DNA from: a virus
Reading direction: 5' to 3' (one strand)
DNA: 62,802 nucleotides
Virus record (IMG/VR): IMGVR_UViG_3300034520_000265
Location: 1-62,802 of that record
In this document: one piece after another, positions 36,844 to 45,011 of the stretch
Numbering within the stretch: the stretch's first letter is position 1
How the letters are laid out: the number at the start of each line of letters is the position of its first letter
Translations under genes and position numbers: made by a program
Notes under the pieces: generated by a model
The model's input: only the letters and a program-made list of their open reading frames with translations
What the model was told of the DNA's origin: nothing
Databases searched by the model: none

Positions 36844-37273
36844 AAGTTTCAACCTCCGGGAGCAGTGATATTAATCCATTTAAATCAAACGTTGGTAAAT
36901 GTTTTAATGGTTCTGGCAACTCAACTATGTTTAATGTCTGATCACTTCTTTTAGTAAATTTGAGAATATCTGGATATGAAACTAAAATCTTATTCGTTAT
37001 TTCTAATAATTGCTTTAATGTCAAATCTGGAAAACATGTTTTAAGCATTAAATTGATATCTTTTACACTTTTTACAGTTGTAGCTAAGTGAATTACCAAA
37101 TTGTCTTTACCGTCCTTCTGCTGATTGTAAGCTGTATACTTTAATATTGTATCATTATTAATGTAGACAATTTTTGTTGTTATTAATTCTAATTCATCGG
37201 CTTGTGTTGCAAGTTCTTTTAATACAATATCAAAGAACACACGATTTTCAAAGTCCAACCATGCTTGAATCAT
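36821..37273 (-). CDS. Hypothetical replication-operon protein (150 aa)
   Basis: Mixed alpha/beta, neutral, no membrane segment or known motif. ATG after GGGGGAAATAAA. Overlaps the RHH-like gene by 23 nt. Function unknown; position suggests a role with DNA metabolism. Confidence 0.62.
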   Translation of the reverse strand: MIQAWLDFENRVFFDIVLKELATQADELELITTKIVYINNDTILKYTAYNQQKDGKDNLVIHLATTVKSVKDINLMLKTCFPDLTLKQLLEITNKILVSYPDILKFTKRSDQTLNIVELPEPLKHLPTFDLNGLISLLPEVETYALFANS

Positions 37274-37294
37274 TTTATTTCCCCCCTAAGCTTT

Positions 37295-38191
37295 TTATTG
37301 TGGTTGTTCTTCAAACATTGTATCTAAGAAATCGAAAAGAGATAAATTATTTACAGGTAATGAATTTTGTTTTGAATACATATAAATATGTTCTACGAGA
37401 TTACGCCCACCATTACCATAAATACTTTCTTTTTCCATAATATCCTCACGCTGCTGGAAGAAATATAACATTTCATCCAACTTATAATATAGAAAATACA
37501 AACACCAATTATATAAAACTGTAAAAATATCCAAACCGGGCATAATCACATCATAAGGTAGGCCATCTTCATCTGCTTTTGATAAAAGTAATAATTGATC
37601 TTTACTACTTTGAGGAACCATTTGGTGGGCAATAGTCAATAGAATATTTTCAAGATGCTCTTCAAAATATTGTGGACGTTGCTTTTGCAAAAAGTATAAA
37701 TTCTTGCTCCATATACTAATTAGGAATATAATATCACCACGTGCTGTGTATTGATTAATCTTTGGTAAATCATTAATTGTATTAACAATCAAACTCTGAT
37801 TATCTGTTTCTTCAAGCCTATACACTCCTTTGCTAAGCTGTATAGGCATCGCATCATAATCAATGATATAATTTCCGACACGGACGTAATCTTTTGTTCC
37901 AGAAAAATGTGAAGTTTCTACGATAAAATGGTCAACTTTAACCTCTTCTAATTTTTTATTCGATATTCTCCAAAAAAATGAAAATGTATTATCTTCATTT
38001 ATTCGAATTAAAACTTTATTTGGTCCCCCTAAATACATATTAGGTAATATAGGCATGGCAAATGTTTTGCCGTTTGAAATAGTTAAATATGGCTTTGATT
38101 CAAGTAATTTATTTATTGCTCCACCGTTAACAAGTAAACCATAATCTATTTTCGAAACATTATCCAGAATTAAAATTTTGCCTATATTCAT
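37295..38191 (-). CDS. Hypothetical protein (298 aa)
   Basis: ATG 38191 after AAGGGGTGG; the longer ORF to 38257 would overlap the upstream gene. Beta-rich N-terminal half, then hydrophobic aromatic-rich helices (LYNWCLYFLYYKLDEMLYF). This looks T4 gp-like by size only; no family recognised. First larger gene after promoter 38529-38557. Confidence 0.62.
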   Translation of the reverse strand: MNIGKILILDNVSKIDYGLLVNGGAINKLLESKPYLTISNGKTFAMPILPNMYLGGPNKVLIRINEDNTFSFFWRISNKKLEEVKVDHFIVETSHFSGTKDYVRVGNYIIDYDAMPIQLSKGVYRLEETDNQSLIVNTINDLPKINQYTARGDIIFLISIWSKNLYFLQKQRPQYFEEHLENILLTIAHQMVPQSSKDQLLLLSKADEDGLPYDVIMPGLDIFTVLYNWCLYFLYYKLDEMLYFFQQREDIMEKESIYGNGGRNLVEHIYMYSKQNSLPVNNLSLFDFLDTMFEEQPQ

Positions 38192-38217
38192 AATATTACC
38201 ACCCCTTATTATAAATA

Positions 38218-38502
38218 TTAATGTTTTTTCTTTTTGCGATAGAAATTCTTCAGCCATTCATTAAATTCTTCTTCTCGCCATGCTCTTATTTTATCAGCTA
38301 ATATCAATCCTCCTTTCGCACCATATTTTCTAAATACTTTATCTGCTAAAAACAACGCATAATTATCTGCAAACTCCTTACCATATATCTTCCTTGCTTT
38401 TAAAATGGATTCCTTCATAACGTACTTCATTTCCCTTAATTTATATTTATTATCTATATTAAATTTATCTGAAATTTGTTTGACTAATTGATTAATATTC
38501 AT
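38218..38502 (-). CDS. Small basic helical protein (94 aa)
   Basis: ATG 38502 five bases after GGAGGTGGC. Helical, basic C-terminus (EWLKNFYRKKKKH). First gene of the operon driven by the adjacent promoter. Function unknown; could be an early DNA-binding protein. Confidence 0.6.
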   Translation of the reverse strand: MNINQLVKQISDKFNIDNKYKLREMKYVMKESILKARKIYGKEFADNYALFLADKVFRKYGAKGGLILADKIRAWREEEFNEWLKNFYRKKKKH

Positions 38503-38528
38503 GCCCGCCACCTCCATTATACAAGTTT

Positions 38529-38557
38529 ATTATATCATTATTTTGATTAAAAAACAA
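38529..38557 (-). promoter_or_regulatory. Strong sigma-70/A-type promoter for the recombination operon
   Basis: On the minus strand: TTGTTT (38557-38552), a 17-bp spacer, and TATAAT (38534-38529) with TGA directly before it (extended -10). Start site would be about 10 bp before the ribosome binding site of the gene at 38502. One of the best host-type promoters in the window, so these genes are likely early. Confidence 0.7.
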
Positions 38558-38580
38558 ACGAAAATTAGAAAGTTTACAAT

Positions 38581-38610
38581 AAGAGAAAGGGGCACTAAAA
38601 CCGTGCCCCT
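38581..38610 (-). terminator. Rho-independent terminator, replication operon
   Basis: Minus-strand stem AGGGGCAC / GTGCCCCT with a 7-nt loop, followed by TTCTCTT. It ends transcripts from the primase/helicase operon and insulates the next promoter. Confidence 0.8.
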
Positions 38611-38637
38611 CGAATTAAAAACAATATAATTGTTACA

Positions 38638-38946
38638 CTATGATTTTTTGATAATTTGATATTCTTCTAACGCTTTACCTAATTTCGTTATTTGCCCAGA
38701 TTTAACTAATCTTAAACCGTTTAATGCGTAACCAGCTATATCTTTTAGTGCGTCTTCTACTATTTCGTTGCCCGTTAATTCAGAGTTTGGATCTGATATT
38801 ACTTCTTTAATCCTTGCCACCTTATCGTTCAACCGAATAATAATTCCAATTAGACCATAATCAATCAAGTTTTTGTCACCATATTTTTTGTTTCTATCTA
38901 ACAAAAGTTCTTTTACCTCTTCAATGACTTTTTCTAAATCACCCAC
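38638..38946 (-). CDS. DUF1599/MazG-like small protein (102 aa)
   Basis: Pattern RNKKYGDKNL near the start, GIIIRLNDKVARIKEVI in the middle and EDALKDIAGYALNGLRLV after is that of the DUF1599/MazG-like helical nucleotide-metabolism family. Starts at GTG 38946 after AAGGAGGG. Could hydrolyse or bind nucleotides; catalytic residues not confirmed. Confidence 0.65.
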   Translation of the reverse strand: MGDLEKVIEEVKELLLDRNKKYGDKNLIDYGLIGIIIRLNDKVARIKEVISDPNSELTGNEIVEDALKDIAGYALNGLRLVKSGQITKLGKALEEYQIIKKS

Positions 38947-38959
38947 CAGAGATCCCTCC

Positions 38960-39466
38960 TTAAACGTTCAATTCTTGGCTCCTTAAATCAAATATTTTTT
39001 GAATTAGCTCAACATTATTTGTATTTTTAATTAAATCGACAATGCCGAGCCTTGTTCTTATTAACTCCTTTTTGCGCTCTGTACGAAAATGTCTCTTTAT
39101 GTCAATTATAAACTGAACAATTTGCTTTATTTCGGATAATGTAAGTTGAGTACTATAAAAACCAAATTTTAATTGTATTCCCGACATTTGGACTGTATAT
39201 TTCACATACAAAAACGTCTTTGGAATATTTACTATACGTTTTCGTGCAACTACCTTATAAAATACAGAGCGCTTTTTATAATTGAATAATGATTGCTCTT
39301 TTAAAAAGCCCGGTAAATCCATCTGATTGATTTGTTCTTTTAAATTTTCATTATCTTTCAATAATTCCCTAGCAAATAACGTTTGAACATATGAAACAGC
39401 GGCTTGAGTCGCCGCCGTAATATCTAAAAATTCCCATTTACTAAAGCTAATCTTAGAACGATACAT
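38960..39466 (-). CDS. Hypothetical replication-operon protein (168 aa)
   Basis: Basic alpha/beta protein; TAATQAAVSYVQTLFAREL helix, then strands with KRSVFYKVVARKR. No recognised motif. Lies between primase-side genes and the nucleotide enzyme. Confidence 0.62.
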   Translation of the reverse strand: MYRSKISFSKWEFLDITAATQAAVSYVQTLFARELLKDNENLKEQINQMDLPGFLKEQSLFNYKKRSVFYKVVARKRIVNIPKTFLYVKYTVQMSGIQLKFGFYSTQLTLSEIKQIVQFIIDIKRHFRTERKKELIRTRLGIVDLIKNTNNVELIQKIFDLRSQELNV

Positions 39467-39480
39467 TATTTCACCTTCTG

Positions 39481-39897
39481 TCAGAACAAATCCTTAAGTT
39501 TTTCGTACATTGCCGGATCAAAACCTGCTTCAATTACTCTCTCTATCAATTTGTTCTTTCTTGAAAGTAATATTTTCCTTCTTTGCATGTTCTTTTCTTC
39601 TTCTAAAATCTTATTTATCTCTTTAATTTCGTTTATACTTTCTTCTTGAATGTTCCTAACTACTTCTTTTTGTGCGTTCTTAATGTTTTCTAATACTTCG
39701 TTCTTTATCTCTTCAACTTTTAATACTGCTTCTTCATAAGTTGTTTTAGAAATACTAAAGCTAATATCAAAGCTTTCATAATTACCCAAGTTTTTAGTAA
39801 AACCAACGAATAAATGAATCTTCTTTTCCTCCTTTTTTGGATTATTCGCTTGTTTTTCCTCCTCTTCAATAATCTTATCCATGAATTCCTCTGCCAT
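39481..39897 (-). CDS. Acidic coiled-coil protein with NLGNYES motif (138 aa)
   Basis: N-terminal strand region IHLFVGFTKNLGNYESFDI matches a short motif (G-x-T-x-N-x-G-N-Y-E-S) common in small phage and mobile-element proteins of unknown function. A long charged helix follows (coiled coil, 60-115). Directly downstream of primase, so may be a replication accessory. Confidence 0.6.
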   Translation of the reverse strand: MAEEFMDKIIEEEEKQANNPKKEEKKIHLFVGFTKNLGNYESFDISFSISKTTYEEAVLKVEEIKNEVLENIKNAQKEVVRNIQEESINEIKEINKILEEEKNMQRRKILLSRKNKLIERVIEAGFDPAMYEKLKDLF

Positions 39898-39914
39898 AAT
39901 CTCTCCTCCTTTTT

Positions 39915-41543
39915 TTATTGTTCACCGTAATCATCATAATCAGCACGTAATTTAATTAAATCAATTTTGGTTTGTAATAACTTAATTCTCTCTTGCGAAG
40001 ATGCACTTTTTAGCTTAATATCAATTTGTGCAATTTTATATTGTATTTCTTTGTACTTTAATCGTTTATAAATATATTCTACATTAGGTTGAATTTCCTT
40101 ATCTAATCGCATTACTAAATTAGTCAAAAAATCTTTCTCACGTGGAGTGAGTTTATCGGGCTCGTGAATTAGCTTTTTTCTAATTAATTCAGCTGAACCT
40201 TGTAAAAGAATATCCCACTTACTAAATGCTTCACGATCTTTCATGAGCCAATATAAATACCAATGCTCAGCCAATATCTTTGGAATGTTATTTGTATTTG
40301 CTATGTTTTTGTTATCTTTCTTATCACGTGAATGTATATAATCTATAATTTCTTTTTTTGATAATCCTGATTCTTCACTCCACAAATTAACAAATTCATC
40401 AAATTTAGCAAGATTGTTCTTTTCTAAATCCTTTGCAATGTCCTTTAAGAATACAAATCGACTGTGTTGTTCTGCAATATCTAGACTTTGATCATAAAGG
40501 AATCTAACTGCATCAATTATATTATTTGGCTCTTGAATGTATTTTTGTAAATCAACTGCTTTAGCTAGTTCATCTAAATCTTTTGCTCCGTTAATTTTCA
40601 AGATTTTTACATTAAAATCATTCTTTAATGCTGGATAGATTAACCTTTTTGTCGCTTGCTCTCCAGCTGCATCATTATCTAAAGCAATAATTAAATTTTT
40701 TGCAACGCGCTCAAGCAAATATAAATGTTCATTAGTAAATGCAGTCCCCATAATTGCAACTGCATTTTTTAAGCCGTTCTTCCATAATGAAATCACATCG
40801 AAGAACCCTTCTACTATAAAAGCAAATTCATATGTTTTAATAAATTCTTGAGCACGTGCAAAATTATATAATAGTTTACTCTTATTAAAAAAGATTGTAT
40901 TAGGGCTATTTAAATATTTAACTTGTCCTTCGCCCACAACTCTTCCTGAAAAACCAACTACTCTCCCGTTAATATCTTCAATTGGAAATATTACTCTTCC
41001 TTCAAATGCATCATGCTTTTTTGTAAAGCCCCAAGAAGAGAACTGTGTCATATTATTTTTCTTTGCTATTTCAAGTGGCAAATGCTTTCCTATAGGTGCA
41101 TAACCTATCTTGAATGTTTTTATATCTTCATCTGTTAACCCGCGTTTATATAAATAATCTAATGCAGGTCTGTTTTCCGGTTTGTATAATTCTTCCATAT
41201 AAGCTTCCGATAATTCTTTATAGAACTTATAATATCCATGCTCTGCTTGCCTCTTTATATCTACATCTAAATTGAAAAATTCCGCTATCTTCTCAATTGC
41301 TTCTATAAAACTTATACCTTCGTATAATTCAACAAAGGTAATTGCATCACCTGATTTACCACAACCAAAACATTTAAATATTCCCTTTTCATCACTTACA
41401 GAAAAGCTTGGATCACTATCCATATGAAATGGACATTGAGCTCTATAATTCTTTCCCACTTTCTGTAAATTTAAATAATTGCCTATTATACTTGATATAG
41501 GAATTTCTGTTTTTATGTATTGAAGAGCCTCTTCAATTGTCAT
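39915..41543 (-). CDS. dnaG: DnaG-type primase
   Basis: Makes RNA primers at the fork. 542 residues. CHC2 zinc-binding: Cys37, His40, Cys58, Cys61 (CPFH...KCFGC). TOPRIM: EGFFD with Glu245 and Asp249, and LDNDAAG (Asp289, Asp291). The C-terminal 160 residues are helical, presumably the helicase-binding domain. Shares an operon with DnaB. Confidence 0.93.
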   Translation of the reverse strand: MTIEEALQYIKTEIPISSIIGNYLNLQKVGKNYRAQCPFHMDSDPSFSVSDEKGIFKCFGCGKSGDAITFVELYEGISFIEAIEKIAEFFNLDVDIKRQAEHGYYKFYKELSEAYMEELYKPENRPALDYLYKRGLTDEDIKTFKIGYAPIGKHLPLEIAKKNNMTQFSSWGFTKKHDAFEGRVIFPIEDINGRVVGFSGRVVGEGQVKYLNSPNTIFFNKSKLLYNFARAQEFIKTYEFAFIVEGFFDVISLWKNGLKNAVAIMGTAFTNEHLYLLERVAKNLIIALDNDAAGEQATKRLIYPALKNDFNVKILKINGAKDLDELAKAVDLQKYIQEPNNIIDAVRFLYDQSLDIAEQHSRFVFLKDIAKDLEKNNLAKFDEFVNLWSEESGLSKKEIIDYIHSRDKKDNKNIANTNNIPKILAEHWYLYWLMKDREAFSKWDILLQGSAELIRKKLIHEPDKLTPREKDFLTNLVMRLDKEIQPNVEYIYKRLKYKEIQYKIAQIDIKLKSASSQERIKLLQTKIDLIKLRADYDDYGEQ

Positions 41544-41793
41544 TTCTTAACCCCCTTTTTTTAAAATTTATTACATATTTATAGATCTCATTCAGGTTCT
41601 TTATTGCTTTCTGTTCGTTTTCGTCCCACCTGTCTTTTATTGATTCTACAAAATCATCGTACATATTTAATAATTCAATAATTTTATTTTGTTCTTCTTC
41701 GGTTATATCTTTCCATACTTTGTTTATTGCATTAAACAATTTATGCAATTCAATTTTGTATATTTCACTTGGTTTATAACCAATAAAATACAT
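41533..41793 (-). CDS. Small helical protein between DnaB and primase (86 aa)
   Basis: ATG 41793 after GGAGGAGGTG; the longer ORF overlaps dnaB. Charged helical protein starting MYFIGYKPSEIYKIEL. Stop overlaps the primase start by 11 nt. It may be a helicase loader or adaptor by position, but nothing in the sequence shows it. Confidence 0.6.
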   Translation of the reverse strand: MYFIGYKPSEIYKIELHKLFNAINKVWKDITEEEQNKIIELLNMYDDFVESIKDRWDENEQKAIKNLNEIYKYVINFKKRGLRNDN

Positions 41794-41810
41794 TTTTACA
41801 CCTCCTCCCA

Positions 41811-43091
41811 TTATTGTTGCTTCTGCAACCATTCCTGTAATGTATAAAAATATTGATTAGGCATATCAAACCACAGATAAGCCTCTCCTGTTGCACCATT
41901 TCTCTGTTTTGCAATTATTACTTCTGTATATTCTCGCGCTTCAATGTATTTACTTGGATTAATTTCGTCCAGAGGCTTATCTTTATTAGGGCGCCATACA
42001 AGTAAAATAATATCAGCGTCTTGTTCAATTGAACCTGATTCTCTTAGTTCGGCCATGGTTGGACGCTTGTTCTCTCTCTTTTCTGATTCCCTGTTTAATT
42101 GACTCGCTGTAATTAATATTGTTCCAGTAGTTTTTGCAAAGAATTTTAATGTATTACTAATCTTTCCAACTTCTTCTACTCTAGAATGACCTTTTGCAGT
42201 AATTAACTGCAAATAATCCACAAATAATACTTTAACTTGATGATTATAAACCAAGGCATGGAGAGCATTTTCAATATTCTCAATATGATTATTTCTAATT
42301 TTACCAAAATAAATAGGTAATTCAAATAAATACTTCTGAGCTTTGAGCATTATACTCTTGAATGTATCTTCATCCATTTCGGAATATCCTGAATACAAAT
42401 TATATCTTTTATGTTCATTCGGAATAAATCTTGCGGCCATTCTCGCAAGCAGAGCAGTTTCAGGCATTTCTACTGATACAAATCCAACGGGTATACCCCG
42501 TTCTGCAAAACGCTCTGCTATAGTTAAAAGTAAAGCTGTTTTACCTACACTTGGTCTGGCCGCAACAACTATCATTTCACCACCTAACAACCCACTTATT
42601 TGCTCATCAAATAAAGGCAATTGAAGACCACCTGTTTCACGCAGTTTTGACATTTCAAGTACAAACGATGAAAAAATTTCATCGATAGCTTCAACGTTAT
42701 TTTGATTGCCTAAACTAGCAATAACATCTAATAATTTTGATTTCGATTCATTTAAATTATCTACAGAGGTGGTTTCAATGAGTTGTTTTAGACTATTTTT
42801 GAATCTTTCAGTTTCTCTCTTTTTGTTATAGTCTTCTACAAGATCTGAAAGCTGTTTTGGACTCTTTGCATTATCCAAAAATAAATTAATATCATACCCC
42901 AAATTCTCAATTCTTTCTGATAACAACTGATATGAAGTTGATTCAGCTTTGATTAATAAACTTTTTAAAGGTTCAAATTCAGGTGGGACATCTAAATTAA
43001 GAAGGATAAAACGATGTTCTGGGTGAAGAAGTACTGTACCAAAAATACCATACAACGATAAAGAATAATCTTCTTGCTTTATCTCTGGCAT
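41811..43091 (-). CDS. dnaB: Replicative DNA helicase DnaB
   Basis: Hexameric fork helicase, 426 residues. Walker A ARPSVGKTA (179-187, Lys184), SVEMPETAL, Walker B VLFVDYLQL (288-296), ASQLNRE, AELRESGSIEQDADI, and the arginine-finger-like IIAKQRNGATG. The N-terminal domain is short but similar to the DnaB N domain. First gene of the replication operon. Confidence 0.95.
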   Translation of the reverse strand: MPEIKQEDYSLSLYGIFGTVLLHPEHRFILLNLDVPPEFEPLKSLLIKAESTSYQLLSERIENLGYDINLFLDNAKSPKQLSDLVEDYNKKRETERFKNSLKQLIETTSVDNLNESKSKLLDVIASLGNQNNVEAIDEIFSSFVLEMSKLRETGGLQLPLFDEQISGLLGGEMIVVAARPSVGKTALLLTIAERFAERGIPVGFVSVEMPETALLARMAARFIPNEHKRYNLYSGYSEMDEDTFKSIMLKAQKYLFELPIYFGKIRNNHIENIENALHALVYNHQVKVLFVDYLQLITAKGHSRVEEVGKISNTLKFFAKTTGTILITASQLNRESEKRENKRPTMAELRESGSIEQDADIILLVWRPNKDKPLDEINPSKYIEAREYTEVIIAKQRNGATGEAYLWFDMPNQYFYTLQEWLQKQQ

Positions 43092-43283
43092 AAAACTACA
43101 CCTCCCGTGCTTTTCTACTCAAAAATTCTAACATGAAAACAAAAAACAAGTTGCAATCTACTCCCCATGCCTAATAATAATAATAATAATCATTTTGTAT
43201 ATAACAAGAAATAGTCGTTTTTTGTAAAACTTCATCAAAGAATTCAAGTAATGATAAAATCAGAAAATAGAGGAGGGATTAAG
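43092..43283. promoter_or_regulatory. Divergent AT-rich region upstream of dnaB, (TAA)6 tract
   Basis: 192 bp between divergent genes. Holds a minus-strand extended -10 TGTTAGAAT (43133-43125) for the dnaB operon, a (TAA)6 run (43172-43190) and an inverted ACAAAAAAC / GTTTTTTGT pair (about 43138-43147 and 43216-43225). The plus-strand promoter is unclear (TTCATC, 18 bp, TAAAAT). An origin or a regulator-binding site is possible but not shown. Confidence 0.35.
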
Positions 43284-43643
43284 ATGAATCATGCCTTAAT
43301 TAAACAAGCTCAATTATTAACAGAACAGCTAAAAAAAGAGGCGGAGCAAAAGGAAGCGTCATTAGCTAATGTATTTAAACCTTTTGCTAAATCACTTTCC
43401 AAATATATTCAAAAAGGAATGTATAAAATCACACCTACTTTGAATAAAACAAAGAAATGGTATAAAAAACAGCCGAAACTTGTTCAAAATATATTACGAA
43501 CAGCAGGTGATGCAACTATGTTCGGTATAGCTTCAGTTCCTGTTTCTTTAGCAACTGATGCAGCTCTTACAGGATATCGCGCATCATTAGAAAAGAAATA
43601 TAATCTTACTAATCAATACAACAAACAATTAAATAAAATTTAG
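43284..43643 (+). CDS. Small basic protein with KEA motif and hydrophobic helix (119 aa)
   Basis: ATG 43284 after GAGGAGGG. N-terminus LLTEQLKKEAEQKEASLA, then a basic region and a small-residue hydrophobic helix (MFGIASVPVSLATDAA). Shares this order with the next two genes. Perhaps an internal or ejected virion protein with a cleavable targeting peptide; inferred. Confidence 0.6.
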   Translation: MNHALIKQAQLLTEQLKKEAEQKEASLANVFKPFAKSLSKYIQKGMYKITPTLNKTKKWYKKQPKLVQNILRTAGDATMFGIASVPVSLATDAALTGYRASLEKKYNLTNQYNKQLNKI

Positions 43644-43661
43644 AGGGGAGGATTGATTCGT

Positions 43662-44018
43662 ATGAGTGTAGAACACATAAAATTAGCACAAGCTACAAAA
43701 AAAGCACAAGAAATAATTGCAAACAGAAGTGAAAAAATACAATATGCATTAGAATTAACTAGAAGCCTTCAAAAAGAGGCGGCATGGGGAGATATATTTA
43801 AAACGATGGGGCAACATTTAAAGGATATATCAAGGAAGCTCAAGATAAATAAAGTTAAACCTCCAATTCAAAAAGTAAAATTACAAAATCCTTACATACA
43901 AAAAACGAAGAACTTCCTAAAGAATAATAAGAAGCTGCTCATAGCTAGTGGAGCTTCCGGTTTAACAGGAGGAATAATCGGTGCACAAATAGCTAAAAAT
44001 CAGAACAAACAGCAATGA
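43662..44018 (+). CDS. Small basic protein with KEA motif and Gly-rich helix (118 aa)
   Basis: ATG 43662 nine bases after GGGGAGG. N-terminal LTRSLQKEAAWGDIFK resembles the first gene's KEA region. Basic middle, then KKLLIASGASGLTGGIIGAQ, a short membrane-like helix near the end. A paralogue-like member of the trio. Confidence 0.6.
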   Translation: MSVEHIKLAQATKKAQEIIANRSEKIQYALELTRSLQKEAAWGDIFKTMGQHLKDISRKLKINKVKPPIQKVKLQNPYIQKTKNFLKNNKKLLIASGASGLTGGIIGAQIAKNQNKQQ

Positions 44019-44034
44019 GTGAGGTGAAAATAAT

Positions 44035-44559
44035 ATGACGCCATTAGAGCGAGAGTTTATTATAAATACCCTGCTTATTAAAGAAGCAGGTATGAACCCT
44101 ATTAGAAATTATCAAGCCAAGAAATACACACAAGCATTAGGAAAGAGTTTCAAATCAGCATTAAAAAGTTCTGCGCTATTCAGTTTGGCTTTTATGCCTT
44201 TAAGTTTGTATTCTGTTAATCAGCAAGTAAAAGCTAAGGCACAACAGCTAAATGCAGCCAAACCGCCTAATATTAATCAGATACCTAATCAAACATATAA
44301 GTTAAATCGTATAAACACCTTGCAAAAGCAAGCGAGTATATTTCAACAACCAAAACAATTAAAGAAAAAGAAAAATATTGCACAAGCATTTAACCCAAAG
44401 AATATGGCCAAATCATTTGGAAAAAGCTTTGTTGATTTAGGTGTATATTCTGGAGTAAGTTCTGTAACTGATAAAATATTTAATCCTATATATAAAGCAA
44501 ACAATAAAATCTGGTCTAAAATATTCAAAGCGCTGCCTGAGAGATTCTACCAACAGTAA
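44035..44559 (+). CDS. Basic protein with KEA motif and hydrophobic helix (174 aa)
   Basis: Begins with INTLLIKEAGMN; hydrophobic helix SSALFSLAFMPLSLYS around residues 42-58; a QKQAS motif near 100; very basic. Third of the trio, followed at once by a terminator. Could belong to the virion interior; no family recognised. Confidence 0.6.
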   Translation: MTPLEREFIINTLLIKEAGMNPIRNYQAKKYTQALGKSFKSALKSSALFSLAFMPLSLYSVNQQVKAKAQQLNAAKPPNINQIPNQTYKLNRINTLQKQASIFQQPKQLKKKKNIAQAFNPKNMAKSFGKSFVDLGVYSGVSSVTDKIFNPIYKANNKIWSKIFKALPERFYQQ

Positions 44560-44582
44560 AAAGCCCCATTAACGGGGCTTTT
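44559..44582 (+). terminator. Rho-independent terminator after the three-gene operon
   Basis: Perfect 9-bp stem AAAAGCCCC / GGGGCTTTT around ATTAAC, with its own T tract and further T's. The stem starts at the last base of the stop codon. Confidence 0.88.
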
Positions 44583-44598
44583 CTTATCTTGCTCCAGC

Positions 44599-44626
44599 TT
44601 CTAACTTCCATTGTTCATGATATAAT
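44599..44626 (+). promoter_or_regulatory. Extended -10 promoter
   Basis: TTCTAA (44599-44604), 16 bp, TATAAT (44621-44626) with TGA just before it. Same TGATATAAT core as the promoter at 38529. It drives only the short gene at 44658. Confidence 0.6.
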
Positions 44627-44657
44627 AAAAATGAAAATAAAAAAGGGGGAATTAGTT

Positions 44658-45011
44658 ATGGTTGAATATCAAGTAATTGATTTAGATAATTTAGATTATT
44701 CAAGAGTAAAATCTATACCAAAAATCAATCCAAATAAAGTTATAGTTACAGCACAATCAATTAATAAGAATTATATTATATTTCTAAATTTAGTTGAATG
44801 GCTTTATCGAAATAGATTACGAGTAATTGTAAAATTAAAGCATATGGACTTCAGTTTATTAAAACTTACTCGGTTCAGAGAAGCCTTAAGTAAAATACAC
44901 GGCTTATATATAAACGAAAAAGAAATGGATATAGAACAACTCTTAAAAAGCTACGAAAAAGTTATGGACGCAAATATGCAAGAGCTAATTTTATTATTGA
45001 ACAAAATCTAA
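44658..45011 (+). CDS. Hypothetical protein with its own promoter (117 aa)
   Basis: ATG 44658 follows AAGGGGGA; an ORF start at 44589 would begin before the promoter. Alpha/beta, no motif. A strong private promoter and convergence on structural genes suggest an early or takeover protein; this is inference. Its stop shares four bases with the converging gene. Confidence 0.6.
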   Translation: MVEYQVIDLDNLDYSRVKSIPKINPNKVIVTAQSINKNYIIFLNLVEWLYRNRLRVIVKLKHMDFSLLKLTRFREALSKIHGLYINEKEMDIEQLLKSYEKVMDANMQELILLLNKI

